A stretch of DNA of 64,000 bases from Gambelia wislizenii (GCA_030847615.1 JAUMIR010000005.1:213016645-213080644); one strand, 5' to 3'; positions 34,851 through 60,011 are shown, numbered from the stretch's first letter. Made by a program: numbers and translations. The notes: generated by a model not told the origin, from the sequence alone.

Positions 34851-37800
34851 GCATGCTTTTTGAAATTTATAATTTGCCATCGTAGCTGTGTTTTCATGTG
34901 GCTTATCCTGAGTTCTTAGGAGGAAAATGTATATAAATAAATACAGTAGGGATAACAGCAGTGGTAAAAGCAGTAGCAATTTTGTTGGGCTAAGCAGATA
35001 TCTTTGACAAGAGACTGCTTGGGAACTTTTTGGATGCTGTCCTGCTGTAGTGACTGCTCTGATTTTGGGGCACTTGCAGATAAAAATCGAGTACAGAGGT
35101 ATTGAAAAAGGTTGCATGAACTGAAAAGTGGGGACAAAAATTGCATGTAAATAATATTTGCATGCAGTTTTTATATATAAGGCTGCTATTCTCTCATGTA
35201 CACTTTCTGTTCAGTTCTCCTGCCTCTGAATTTTTGGCTCATTTGTTTAACAGGCCCCTTGGGCAAACAGTGATGAACAATTATTTGTACCTGGTTTATA
35301 TTGCTTAATTATACAGTACAGTCAAATTAAATTCATGCCGTGTGCAGTAAATAATAGAATGTTTGGACAGAAGAAAAATAAACCACAGTTGAGCAACACA
35401 ATGCAGTTCAGAAACAGGTCAGGAGCATCCCTGGACCTGAGACCTAGGAATGGTCCCTAGTGATGCCTGAGAGGAGGAGGCAGAGAGAAATGAGTCAGGT
35501 GGGGCCTCCAGAGAGTCTATGGCAGCCATTCCAAGGCAGGGCCAGTAATATACACTAATAGGTATGTGTGTGCATACACCCACATATTTTTCATTCAAGG
35601 CACTGCTCTTGTCCTGAGATTCCTTCCCCTCCCCCTAGTTCAGAAATACTGTTAACTTGCAAACATTTAACCATATAATGGCCTATAAATGGGCAGTGTT
35701 AAATTTTATTATCAGAAATGTTGAATATACTGTGAAGTATTACTTTTGCCTCTTTGAGGTACATTGCCTTCCCTCCAAAGATGATCAATTAATCAGCTGA
35801 CCAGTGAACCATTACAGAGCTGTATCTAATACAGAAGCATCTCATCGTGTGACCACTTGTCATAGAACGTTATCAGTGTGGAGACACAAGTAATAAATGA
35901 TGAAGCTTTGGGTGCTCATTAGATGACTCATCAGGTTTAATGGAAACAGATTAACAGCCTCTCCCCTTTTAATAACCTTCTTACCATTCTCATCTATTGT
36001 TATACCGAAGGCTATTAATGGAACATTTCATTTCACAAATGTGAGTCCAGTAAGATGCAGAATGCAATTCATACCTAATATTTTTAATATTAAAATTACG
36101 AAACTTTGGAATTTGTAGTCCAGTTGATTTTTTCCTCTTGAAAAAGCAATGCCTTTATACGCTTTTGAGTCTATAAGGCACTTTTATCTATTTTTTCTTA
36201 CTATAGAGATATCCTAATGGTTAAGTCGGAGAAGTACAAACCAAGACAGTACTGCTTCAAACTCCCCCTGATTGTACATGCACCAGGCATCTCTATGCAA
36301 GTCACTATTCTCTCAGCTCTACCTGCAGTATAGGGATAATACTGTCCTACTTTTTACAGCTGTGGCAAAGATTATTGAGATCATATATACACAATGTCTT
36401 GAGAACACATGAAATGTACTACGTAAGCAGAATATACTAGCTCATTTAATTTTTGCTCTGGGGACAGGTATGAAGATTTTAGTGACACCTCTTCTTTGGA
36501 GAATAATACGATGTTTTTAGCTTAATAACCATTACATCACTCCTTTCTCTGCACAGCAAAGATGGATATAGCCCATCCCATCTTCTTCCAAAACTTATTA
36601 TGCTATTTTATTCTTTTCCAGTGCTCAGGTTAATAAAAAATTGTTAATTTTTAAAACAAATGACAGAAAACTAAAGTATAAAATCAGTTTTTAGAGATGA
36701 GATGTTATTTAATTCCTTTCTAAAACCTTTGTTACCTATTACCTTTCTAAAACAAAATTGATTAAAATCACTAACTTCATTGGCACTAGCAGTTAAAATT
36801 TATGACTGTTAATATTAATTGGTCTGCTTTTTATTTTAACAAATTTATATTATTTGTTATAACTTTATTCTATCAAGGAGTTGTCAATAGTACTTGATTT
36901 AAAATTCATGCATGTTATTTTGTCTTCAAGACATCTGTCAGCCATATTTAATTGATACTGAAACAGACACCTCTAAATAGCCTTTAAATTGCTTTTAATA
37001 AGTGTATACTTGGCAAGATGACAGGTTTTTTTGGAGAAGTTTGAAGAATTACAGCTATGAGCATTGTAAGGGATGCACTGGGACCATTCATTGGAATTCA
37101 TGAATGAATACTGAGAGAGCCTGGCTTTGAAATTTTGAGACAGCAGCATTTCAGTAAGACTTCTGTTAACAGAGACATCATAATTCTTTATTTGTCCATA
37201 TATCACCCATTATAGCAATTTTCTTCAGATTTTGTTTAGCTTTATTTATGCAATGAGGTTGCCAGTTTCATTAGAAGCGACATCATAATCCAGGCATATA
37301 AATTAAGAATTTATATAATTTGAATAAGCCTCCAACTAAGAGGATCATTTGATCAAAACCATCTGTGAGGACAGCATGGGAAATGGGAGGGGGGCATTTC
37401 TGTGTTGTAGCCGTTAACTCATTCAAGCATTCTCCAAATGTTGCAAGACCTTTCCCTTAAGATGTGTTTGAGGCTTATGGCTGAAATGTTTTAAATAAGT
37501 TGAACAAGCTGCTACTTATCTTGAGACTTCAAGGAAAGACTAACCTATAAATTTAAATAAACAAGCCCCCACAACCCCAAACATTATGGCCTGAATTCTA
37601 CTGGTACAGTGGACTGGTGAGTCACAACACAGGAAAATATCACTAATTCAATGGGTCTACTCTAAGTAAAACAAACAACAAGAGTCAAGTCATTCATTGA
37701 GAATACCAAAATGCCACTGCAACAACAACAACAAAAAATCTGAGATCATTGGGACACTTTTGACTGAGAGGGAGGGGGAGGTACACTAATGTAAAAACGT

Positions 37801-38190
37801 ATTATTCAAACATATCTGAACTATTTCATTATCACAGAAAAAGAATGGAGGAACATACCAGATGTGCAGCGTTCGTCCGTGTAATGTTTAGGGCTCACTA
37901 ATCCATTTCACACTGAAGACGTGAGGAGCTATTACCCCTCTATTGTCAGTAGTTGCATACTACATATCAATGTTCACTTGAGACTGCTCTTAAAAGGTGC
38001 CTCTTTGGAAAATAAGCATCATTTCAACATTATTGTATTTAACTCCACAGATTTTACAGTATCATAATTCTGTTCTTGCTTTATGCTTCTCATTTGAAAT
38101 GCAACCACGCTGTTCCATTACATGAGTAAACGACTGTAAAACTATCAATACACAGTCAAAGAACTTAGCCATAAGTAAAGCTTCTGCACA
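34851..38190. other. Largely unique AT-rich intergenic block
   Basis: Few repeats are recognisable in these 3.3 kb, in contrast with the surroundings. It contains a stretch at about 35740-36010 with several TTAAT/TTAATCA homeodomain-like motifs. No coding exon is supported. Confidence 0.4.
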
Positions 38191-38194
38191 TGTA

Positions 38195-38335
38195 AAGCTG
38201 CACTCTCTCAGCCGTAAAAGAAGGCACTAGCAAACCTTGTGAATAAATCTAGTCCAAAAAAAAAAAAAAAAAAAAAAGCCCTATGAGAGGATTGCCGTGA
38301 GTTGGAATAGGAAGTACGTAACAATGATTGATGAA
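38195..38335 (+). repeat. CORE-SINE fragment with an internal poly(A) expansion
   Basis: CACTCTCTCAGCCGTAAAAG and AATAAATCTAGTCC are SINE core and tail. A run of about 23 A residues at 38256-38278 splits the tail. Confidence 0.7.
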
Positions 38336-38513
38336 TCCACACAACAGATTCCAACTATCCAGGGGCGAAATATGTAGACATTAAGATACAAATCTAGTAT
38401 AATGAATGCAAGCCCACACCATAGTATGTCTGAAGCCTTAACGCCATTTGGTATTGTACCTAAAGAAGTGGGTTTATATCCACAAAAGCTCACATGAAAA
38501 TAAAAACTAGTTA

Positions 38514-38728
38514 CAGTTGTCCCTTCATATTCGCTGGGGTTTGGTTCCAGTACCCCCCATGGATATCAAAATTTGTGAATACTCAAGCCCCATTATATGC
38601 AATGGCATAGCAAGATAGTGTCCCTAACATAAGATGGCAAAATCAAGGTTTGCTTTTTGGATTATTATTTTTTTAAGAATATTTTCAAGCCGTGAATACT
38701 TAAATCTGTGGATACGGAGGGACAACTG
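38514..38728. mobile_element. Tigger-type MITE, 215 bp, TA flanked
   Basis: CAGTTGTCCCTTCATATTCG and GGAGGGACAACTG are the ends, with TA flanking both. It has the same length as the copy at 9366. Confidence 0.85.
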
Positions 38729-39030
38729 TAGTCATAAAGGTGATGCAACATTTCTTTTTTCCCTCCCCCTTCCTTCCTTATTTTTATGCTGCAAGAAACT
38801 AACACAATTACTTCTTTGAAAACACCAAAACAATGTTTAGAAAGACCGTAGTATACACATGCACAAGTTTTTCCTATCCATTTGATCACTTCTAATGTAC
38901 ATTATTTCAATCAATTTATTTGTCTCTTACAAACACAAAAACATCTGCACAACAGAATATTTTTCCATTACAGCTTCTTTTTAAACATCTATCTATATAT
39001 TGTTCATAGGTATGTTGCCATTTCCAGTGT

Positions 39031-39093
39031 GCTGACTGGCCGCTTAGGAAACTGACCAACCAAAAAGCTCTGTTGGACAGCCAATCAGCACAC
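39031..39093. repeat. Short inverted repeat with CCAAT and GC boxes
   Basis: GTGTGCTGACTGGCCG is the near inverse of CAGCCAATCAGCACAC, 31 bases further on, followed by CCGGGGGCGGGAAC. It looks either like a small MITE end pair or a fortuitous promoter-like cluster. Confidence 0.45.
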
Positions 39094-39299
39094 CGGGGGC
39101 GGGAACATGTGGAAGTTTCAGTACTTTCTAAATATGGTGGCAGAGGGTGTGTGAGTAGCATGGGGGGATCTGGTGTGTGTAGTGTGTGCCTGAGTGCGGG
39201 GGGGGGGGGCAAGCCTGGCAGGGAAGGGGCAGGAAGAGCCAAGTTTGAAGGTGTATGTTAAACTGGGTATAGTTAGTGCAATATTGATACTACAACCTT

Positions 39300-41580
39300 A
39301 CTGTAAATTTTAGAATGGTTGTCTGATACGCTTTTATGTAACAGACACAGAACCCACCAAAATCACTTTTTCTCTTGATGACACAATTTCATTAGTGATC
39401 AGCAGAAAAAGATGAATCCCAAATATGAATCTACAAAGTATGAACCACTACAAAAGGTAGCCATAAAGAGTTTACACATTATGTATAGCAACACTAATAT
39501 TTCTGGGGAAAACTGAGAAATTATGCCAGTTATTTATCTATATAGATGTTTCTATTATATAAAGTCTAAAAGCCACCCCTTAAACAAAATGTAGAGTCCT
39601 GCACAGTAATATATTAACAGTGCTGATTCTGCTCTGTAGCATGATCAACAAGAATCACTATGCTTAAGCACTTTTCTCTTGTCAAGGCAATTTATGGTAA
39701 GCCCTTCTCAGCTCTAGCATAATGCTGTTTGGTAGTATATCTTGTAACATACAGACAGGACAGATAACTTTTCTTAAATTGTTCTCAGCAGTAGTTGTAC
39801 CCAATCTTTGGGAAATTAGCATTTAATCTGAAGGTATTAATTCCATGTACAACCAATTAATTTCATGGACCCCATAAAGTTAAGGAAATAAAGTTTTATA
39901 TTGCTCTCAGCTGTTCAAAACATTATTATTTAATTCATACATTCTTAAAGCAGAAGGCAATTCTCCACATCTGAGCCACCCACACCCCCTGCCACAACTT
40001 AGAAAGCCACACACCTCTTCACCATGTTTTAAAACAGGAAATAACTTTTGCCTTTGTGGGGGGTAACCCGGCCTAAAAGAGAATACTAGCTTCCATATGG
40101 CAAGAACTACTCCCCTAGACTCTAGAACTTTTCCAGAAAAGAATGAAATAACATTTTTGGCAGTGTACAGGAACTTTCTGGGGAATTGTATGCAGGCCAC
40201 CTCTACTTTAAGAGAAGTCTTCACCTCCCATACTGCAAATTGTAGGGTGGTTTCTGAGACTGATAAGAATATGGCTTGCCCTGGGTTACCAAATCAGTTC
40301 ATGGCAGAGGCAAGATTAAAAGCAATGGAGTTCTTGCTTTGTAGCTCAGTGACTCAAGATACAACATTTGGATCTTTCATTCTATTGACCAATTTTGTTA
40401 CAAAAAGTATTGCAGTCTGGAAGCAAATTATGATTGTAGCATACACTTAGAACTTTGCTTCACTAACAATGCATAAGAAAAAAATATTCACTTCTATATT
40501 CATCTGTTTTTTCATCTAGGTGTCCCTCAAAAGAACAGTGCTAATTTGCAGAGGTTACAAATGCTTTGTGCCCAAGACTGTAATATTTCTACACTCCTCA
40601 AGATCATCATAACATAGATATGGTAAGAAACCGAAGTAATTAATATCTTCTTGATACTTTCAGTATTCCTAACAGTGATTGTATATATAGTACTATATGC
40701 AGAGAGTGGGACCAAGCAGGGAAAAGGGCAAGTTCAATGGAGAAAGCAAGCAAGAGCATTTCCTGTGCTGTGTCTTGAAAGAGAAGGGGGAATACAGAAC
40801 GAGCTATGGAGAATAGAGATGGGGGAACAGAAACAATTGTTATATTATTTGCAACTTTTAGCACTGCTCAAAGTGGTGAGGGAAGCAGCAAGATAGAAAA
40901 GGGGAAAACAGAGTAATCCAGAAGAGAAGAGAAATGGAAACTTGCAGAGAAGACAGGGAGGAAGTAGGAAAACACAAATCAAGGTACCCAAGGTAAATAG
41001 AGAAGGTAAAGGGGGGTGGGGAGAAACAGGAAACAGGTGTTATGTTGCAGCTTGCTGAACAATGCCAGCAACAAGTCACCTTTGCTGCTACAAGTGCTGT
41101 GCAGGCTCCATATGTTTATGTTTTGCTGGGGAAGGGGTCTCTAGGGGTCACACAAAAGGGTCTGGTGGACTGCACTTTGTCCATCCATCCTGGTATACAG
41201 GGATCCACCACTGTTCTAACTTAGATGATATAATGTTAGAAGAAGTACCATTTAGAAAACTTCTCCAAAAATCTGTTAGAATTAGTATGTAGTAGCAAAA
41301 AGAACAAAATATTATTTTAGCACCTTAGAAACTAAGTCAATTGTTATGGGATATACTTTTGTGACATAAACGTTTTCATTTGATGGAATGCACTCTTGTT
41401 CATGAAAGCCTTCTTATAATAGCCTGTCAGTCTTTAAAGGAGCCATAGGAATCTCATTTACAGGAAAATATATTCAATACACACTTACTTTGACAACTTA
41501 TTGCATGTTCTGTTCCTGGCCATCCACCACTCAATGAATTTAAAAAAATGAATATTAGTGACTTCAAAAGGCTTTTGATC
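39300..41580. other. Intergenic sequence downstream of NDUFA12
   Basis: Mostly unique sequence with no supported exon. A fragment of an unresolved dispersed repeat is likely at 41310-41430. Confidence 0.4.
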
Positions 41581-41587
41581 AAAGGCT

Positions 41588-41593
41588 TTTATT
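41588..41593 (-). terminator. NDUFA12: Polyadenylation signal of NDUFA12
   Basis: The plus strand reads TTTATT, which is AATAAA on the gene strand, about 72 bases beyond the stop codon. It would give a 3' UTR of only about 90-100 bases, which fits a short housekeeping mRNA. Confidence 0.65.
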
Positions 41594-41664
41594 TTAAATA
41601 CAGAAGAAAGGTACAGTTCACACTGTAAGGCTGATTCTTTGCAAGTCACCACATTTTTTTCCTT

Positions 41665-54770
<13,106 letters not shown>

Positions 54771-54780
54771 TTTGTCTGTG

Positions 54781-54802
54781 GCCGCCGCCGCCGCCGCCGC
54801 CG
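54781..54802 (-). repeat. (CGG)7 trinucleotide repeat in the NDUFA12 5' UTR
   Basis: Seven GCC units on the plus strand read as CGG on the gene strand, ending 10 bases upstream of the start codon. This is a short uninterrupted microsatellite inside the CpG island. Confidence 0.8.
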
Positions 54803-54915
54803 AAGGCCCGGCTGGGCCACTGGCTCGTCCACGGCGCAGCTGCGAGCGGCTCCTCAGTGGTCAGGGCAAGGCTCCGCCTACCTCCTTTTTTAACTCAGGC
54901 TTCTCAGCCCGAATA

Positions 54916-55146
54916 CAAGTTGTCCCTCCGTATCCACGGAATTTGGTATCCACGGATCTAAGTATTCACGGCTGGAAAATATTCTTTAAAAATAATAACC
55001 CAAAAAGCAAACTTTGATTTTGCCATCTTATGTAAGGGACACCATTTTGTTATGCCATTGCATATAATGGGACTTGAATATGCACGGATTTTGGCATCCA
55101 CGGGGGTCCTGGAACCAAACCCCATTGAATATGAAGGGACAACTTG
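54916..55146. mobile_element. Tigger-type MITE just upstream of the NDUFA12 promoter
   Basis: CAAGTTGTCCCTCCGTATCC and ATGAAGGGACAACTTG are the ends, with TA flanking both. It begins about 20 bases beyond the CpG island and 145 bases from the start codon. Confidence 0.85.
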
Positions 55147-55189
55147 TACATTCAGGTTTGCTGTTGGTGTATACCTTCATCAGTGTGTA

Positions 55190-55740
55190 TACGCACAATC
55201 CTAAATATACACTGTACTGACTATGTGACAAATGTTGCTGTCCTTGAACAAGCAGGGATCACCAGCATTGAGGCCATGATACTGAGAACACAACTGCGCT
55301 GGGCAGGGCACGTTTCTAGGATGGAGGACCACCACCTCCCCAAAATAGTACTCTACGGTGAACTCGCCATGGGTCAGTGTAAGATGGGCGCTCCAAAAAA
55401 GCGATACAAGGACTTCCTGAAACAACATCTCAGGCTCGGCCAAATTGATCACCAACAATCGTCCGCCCTGGTCTCACATCGGGAGGCATGGAGATGCACT
55501 ATCCACAATGCTGCAGCCTTATTTGAGAACTCACACTGAACAAGTCTTGAAGAGAAACAACAACGCAGAAAGAATCACAACCCGGAAACATCACCCAAGG
55601 AGACCTTCTGCTGTGCTTTCTGCAACCGGACTTGTTTATCTCAGATTGGCCTTTTTAGTCATCAGCGCGCTAGCAGAAGCGCGGGATGAGTCCTTCCTGA
55701 ATCTTCATTTGTGAAGAAAAGCCAGAGAGAGAGAGAGTAC
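55190..55740 (+). mobile_element. Non-LTR retrotransposon 3' end, plus copy
   Basis: The frame includes VAVLEQAGITSIEAMILRTQ, RWAGHVSRMEDHHLPKIVLY and GAPKKRYKDFLKQHLRLGQI. It ends in a Cys/His-containing C terminus and an (AG)n tail. I cannot assign the clade with certainty. It is inverted relative to 56196-57190. Confidence 0.75.
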
Positions 55741-55975
55741 CTTCAAAATCGTCTCAAAAGGATAACCAAGGAAACTGAACACTAAGGAGCTACGTCACTA
55801 TAGGGGAATCCCACATGACACAAATAATCCAGTTTGAAACTGGATTATTTGCCATGGCTCCTTCCTATAGAATCCTGGGAATTGTAGTTTGGTGAGGCAC
55901 CAGCTAGGTAGAGAAGGCTAATGACCTTGTAAAACTGCAGATCCCAGGATTCCATAGGAAGGAGCCATGCAAATA
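55737..55975. mobile_element. Foldback unit, family copy 2 (inverted relative to copy 1)
   Basis: It is the reverse complement of 53815-54043 over nearly all its length, from CCTTCAAAATCGTCTCAAAA to GAATTCCATAGG-like arm sequence and GGAGCCATGCAAATACAG. Confidence 0.75.
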
Positions 55976-56195
55976 CAGTTGTCCCTCCATATCCACGGAT
56001 TTAAGTATTCACAGCTTGAAAGTATTCACAGCTAAAAAATAATAAGCCAAAAAGCAAACCTTGATTTTGCCATCTTATATAAAGGATACCATTTTGCTAT
56101 GCATTGCATATAATGGGACTTGAGTACTGTATTCACGGATTTTGGTATCCACAGGGGGTCCTGGAACCAAACCCCAGCGAATATGAAGGAACAAC
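55976..56195. mobile_element. Tigger-type MITE, right member of the inverted repeat
   Basis: CAGTTGTCCCTCCATATCCA opens it. The right end stops at AGGAACAACT and runs straight into the (CT)n tail of a minus-strand LINE. Confidence 0.8.
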
Positions 56196-57190
56196 TCTCT
56201 CTCTCTCTCTCTCTGGCTTTTCTTCGCAAACGAAGATTCAGGAAGGACTCATTGTGCGCTTTCTGCAAGCGCGCTGATGACTAAAAAGGCCAATCCGAGA
56301 TAAACAAGTCCGGCTGCAGAAAGCACAGCAGGTCTCCTTGGGTGATGTTTCTGGGTTGTGATTCTGCGTTGTCGTTTCTCTTCAAGACTTGTTCGGCGTG
56401 AGTTCTCAAATAAGGCTGCAGCATTGTGGATAGTGTGTCTCCATGCCTCCCGATGTGAGACCATGGCGGACCATTGTTGGTGATCAATTTGGCCGAACCT
56501 GAGATGTTGTTTCAGGAAGTCCTTGTATCCCTTTTTTGGAGCGCCCCTCTTACGCTGACCCGTGGCGAGTTCACCGTAGAGTACGGTTTTGGGGAGGCGA
56601 TGGTCCTCCATCCTAGAAATGTGCCCTGCCCATGCAGCTGTGCTCTTAATATCATGGCCTCAATGCTGGTGATCCCAGCTTGCTCAAGGACAGCGACATT
56701 TGTCACATAGTCAGTCCAGTGTATATTTAGGATTGTGCGTATACAGTGCTGATGAAAGCGTTTGAGGAGTCGTAAATGTTGGTGATAGGTGACCCATGTT
56801 TCAGACCCATAAAGGAGAATACAGTACAATGGCTCTATACACACTGATTTTTGTGCTTTGCCTCAGGTGTTTATTACTCCAGACTCTTTCGTGAAGTCTT
56901 CCAAATGCGCTACATGCCTTTACTAATCTGTGATCGATCTCTTTGTCAATCTTGGCATCTGAGGAGATGATGCTTCCCAGGTAGGTGAACTGCTGAACGG
57001 ACTTGAGCACAGATTTGCCGACGGCAATGTGGGGATGGTGGTGTTCGTCCTGTGGTGCAGGCTGGTAAAGAACTTCCATTTTCTTCAGGTTGACTTCCAG
57101 CCCAAACAGCTCTGCAGCTGTTGCGAAGCAGGATGTTAGGCGCTGCAGAGCTGCTTCTGTGTGGACAACAAGGGCAGCCGGCATCAGCAA
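56196..57190 (-). mobile_element. Non-LTR retrotransposon 3' end, minus copy, longest of its family here
   Basis: Minus-strand frames run from EVNLKKMEVLYQPAPQDEHH and SVQQFTYLGSIISSDAKIDK, through RLHERVWSNKHLRQSTKISV, to GHVSR- and LPKTVLYGELATGQRKRGAP-type motifs. At least two frameshifts occur (near 56810 and 56610). It is the reverse transcriptase thumb and C-terminal part; the catalytic domain is missing. Confidence 0.75.
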
Positions 57191-57296
57191 AGGGACAACT
57201 GTAATCCAGTTTCAAACCGTGAATAGAAGTTAGAAGCAAAGTGGAAGTTAGTGCAGCTGATTAACGATGGCACAGGCCAAATCCATACTATACTAT

Positions 57297-57475
57297 ACCA
57301 TGGCTCCTTCCTATTGAATCCTGTGATTTGTAGTTTTACAAGGTCTTTAGCCTTCTCTGACAAAGAGTGCTGGTGCCTCACCAAACTGCAAATCCCAGGA
57401 TTCTATCAGAAGCAGCCATGGCGAATAATCCAGTTTCAACCTGGATTATTTCTGTAATGTGGATGCCCCCTTATT
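57297..57475. mobile_element. Foldback unit, family copy 3
   Basis: CCATGGCTCCTTCCTATTGA and GGATTCTATCAGAAGCAGCC are the inverted arms. The tail AATAATCCAGTTTCAACCTG is shared with copies 1 and 2. Confidence 0.7.
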
Positions 57476-57479
57476 TATA

Positions 57480-57835
57480 ACACAGGAATTGTTGTGTAGG
57501 AAGTTAATTGCGTGCCTGATTATGGATGGGAAGGTAAAAGGAGGGAGGAATTTTATGGAAGGTGAAGTATGGGAGCGGGTACGAGAAAGTGTGCAAGAAG
57601 AGAAAGAGTGAGAAGGAAGAGATTTAGAATGTAAGGGGAAAGAAGGAGAGAAGAATGTTATTGCTAGAATGTCATTGTTAGTAAGCAGAAGAATGAAAGA
57701 AGTAAAAGAATGTGAACAGAGACTGTTTTATGAAAGAAAAATGTAAAAGTAGAGCTGAACTATATATGTTGAGGTGTTTATGTGGAATGTTATAAAACTG
57801 AATTAATAAAAATATTTTTTTAAAAAATCATCTAA
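57480..57835 (+). mobile_element. Probable L1 3' UTR with A-rich tail
   Basis: A strongly purine-rich strand (about 57530-57740, runs of AGAAGGAGAGAAG) is followed by AATTAATAAAAATATTTTTT. This layout fits the 3' UTR of reptile L1 elements. No coding part is visible. Confidence 0.45.
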
Positions 57836-57854
57836 AAAGTGATGCTATCACAGA

Positions 57855-58025
57855 TTTTCTTGGCAAGATTTGTTCAGAGGGGGTTTTCCTTTGCTTTCCT
57901 CTGAGGCTGAGAGAGTGTGACTTGTCCAATGTCACCCAGTGGGTTTCTATGACCAAGCAGGGATTCAAACCCTGGTCTTGGTGTCCTAGGGCAATACTCA
58001 AACCACTACACCATACTGGCTCAGT
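57855..58025 (-). repeat. CORE-SINE, minus orientation
   Basis: It contains the inverse core GTGACTTGTCCAATGTCACC, the B box AGGGATTCAAACCCTGGTCT and the head CACTACACCATACTGGCTCA. Confidence 0.8.
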
Positions 58026-58034
58026 ATATTCAGG

Positions 58035-58415
58035 TATGCCACAGGTCAGCATAAGAGGGGCACTCCAAAAAAGCGATACAAGGACTCCCTGAAGCAACAT
58101 CTCAGGCTCGGCCAAATTGATCACCAACAATGGTCCACCCTGGCCTCACATCTGAAGGCATGGAGATGCACTATCCACAATGCTGCAGCCTTATTTGAGA
58201 ACTCACACTGAACAAGTCTTGAAGAGAAACGACAACGCAGAAAGAATCACAACCCAGAAACATCACCCAAGGAGACCTTCTGTTGTGCTTTCTGCAACCG
58301 GACTTGTTTATCTTGGAGTGGCCTTTTTAGTGATCAGCGTGCTTGCAGAGTGTGGGATGAGTCCTTCTTGAATCTTCATTTGCGAAGAAAAGCCAGGGAG
58401 AGAGAGCGCAAATGA
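58035..58415 (+). mobile_element. Non-LTR retrotransposon 3' end, third copy
   Basis: It is the same family as 55190 (GCACTCCAAAAAAGCGATAC, CAACAATGGTCCACCCTGGC) and ends in GAAGAAAAGCCAGGGAGAGA. It is truncated to the last ~380 bases. Confidence 0.75.
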
Positions 58416-58419
58416 CAAA

Positions 58420-59310
58420 AGGGTAGCCGGTGTGTTAAAAGTGAGCTCTTGAGCAGAAGGTGATTGGTGGGTTTTTCCCTGAATTATTTGATGAGCAACC
58501 GAATCATAGACATGTTTACTTAGATCAGGGCTAGGGAGCTTGTCCTCCACCTCCCATAAGCCTCAACATGGGCACTGAACAGGAATGACAGAAGTTGCAA
58601 TGTCTGCAGGGCTGCAGGTTGGACACCTTTCCGTTTCTACATGCAGCGAAGCAAGAACCATTCTTTTCCAAATTTCCGTTGCTAAATGGAATAGTAAGTG
58701 ATATAGCCGTTTTTGGTTAGCAGATTAATGTGACCATGTTACATTAAACTTAGTTTCGCTATCGACCGAAAACTGTACACTTGTTATTAAAAAATATTTA
58801 TAAATCAGTTTTCTGTGCTCCCCAGCAATATAGTTTTGAATTTACCCCCCCTCCACACACACACTAAAATCACAATAAAACATTATTTAAAACACAGAAC
58901 AATATTAAATCTATAAAGTTTTAGGAAAGGTAGTATTTAACAATAAATTATTTTTTATTTGTACAGGGACAGGTCAGTTAGGAAAGCTGCTGACAGTGAA
59001 ACTGTAAAAAGTCTGTTACACTCACCCAGCCTGGTTTCCTCCTTGTTCTCTAGCTAGTTGAATTTTTTTAGCAGCATCTAGATTAGGAAGATTGTGAAAG
59101 AAGGCTAGAAAAACAGACTTTTTTGGAGCTGTGTTGCCGCAACATGTGTACAGTAAACAATGCAATCAAGGTTGAGCTGGGAAAGATTGGGATTCTACTC
59201 TAGCTAGTCCCAAAGCAGCAGATAAACAGCAGCTACTCCCAGAATCCCTTACTGAGCATGCATGAACAGTAAAACTGAAAGAAGGAAAGCAGATAAGACT
59301 GCCTCTCCAG
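58420..59310. other. Unassigned intergenic sequence
   Basis: No repeat is assigned with confidence, and no coding signal is seen. Confidence 0.35.
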
Positions 59311-59316
59311 CTCCTC

Positions 59317-59530
59317 CTGTTGTGTGCCTTCAAGTGGTTTCATGGTGACCCTGTCACAAAGTTTTCTTGGCAAGATTTGTTCAAGGGGGCGGGATTGCCT
59401 TTGCGTTCCTCTGAGGCTGGGAGAAAGTGACTTGCCCAATGTCACCCAGTGGGTTTCCATGGCCAAGCAGATAATCAAGCCCTGGTCTCGAGTGGTCTAA
59501 CGCTCAAACCACTACAGCATGCTGGCTGAC
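59317..59530 (-). repeat. CORE-SINE, minus orientation
   Basis: GTTGTGTGCCTTCAAGTGGT opens it and CACTACAGCATGCTGGCTGA closes it, with the inverse core GTGACTTGCCCAATGTCACC. It is a nearly full-length copy. Confidence 0.85.
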
Positions 59531-59733
59531 AGTTACTCCTGGCATGTTAAATAAAAAGCAAAAGTCTCTTAAGTTTGGCCAACATGGAAATCACAAAGAG
59601 GAGGAGGCTGGCAAACAAGCCATCTCTTGATGCATTTTGGAAGGAGCTTTCAAGGGGCCTCCAGAAAGTTCAAAATATTTCTGTGCATATTGTTACTTCT
59701 GAATAAAAAGTTTGCTGAAACATGTTGGAACTA

Positions 59734-60011
59734 CAGTCGTCCCTTCACATTTGCGGGGGTTAGGTTCCACAGACCCCCGTGAATGTAAAAATTCCGTGAA
59801 TAAAGACTGCCCTCCCCCTCCCTCCCGAAGTGACCACGGGGCCTCTGGAGGCCCTGTAGTCGCCTCCCCCCGCCTCCCCCTCCCTCCTGAAAGTGGCGAC
59901 GGGGCCTCAGAGGCCCCGTTGCCACTTTCCTCGGCCTCCCCTGGTGGCAAACCATGAATACCGTATGTGGAACCTGCGAGTGTGGAGGCCACAAATGTTG
60001 AGGGAGGACTG
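59734..60011. mobile_element. Tigger-type MITE with GC-rich palindromic centre
   Basis: CAGTCGTCCCTTCACATTTG and GAGGGAGGACTG are the ends. The centre repeats ACGGGGCCTCTGGAGGCCC-type palindromes, as in the long elements at 2243 and 50296, but it is only 278 bases long. Confidence 0.75.

Noticed and set aside
56249..57190. Frames with conserved motifs that databases often label as host proteins
   Set aside because: Four copies of the same 3'-truncated sequence in 6 kb with (AG)n tails show a non-LTR retrotransposon.
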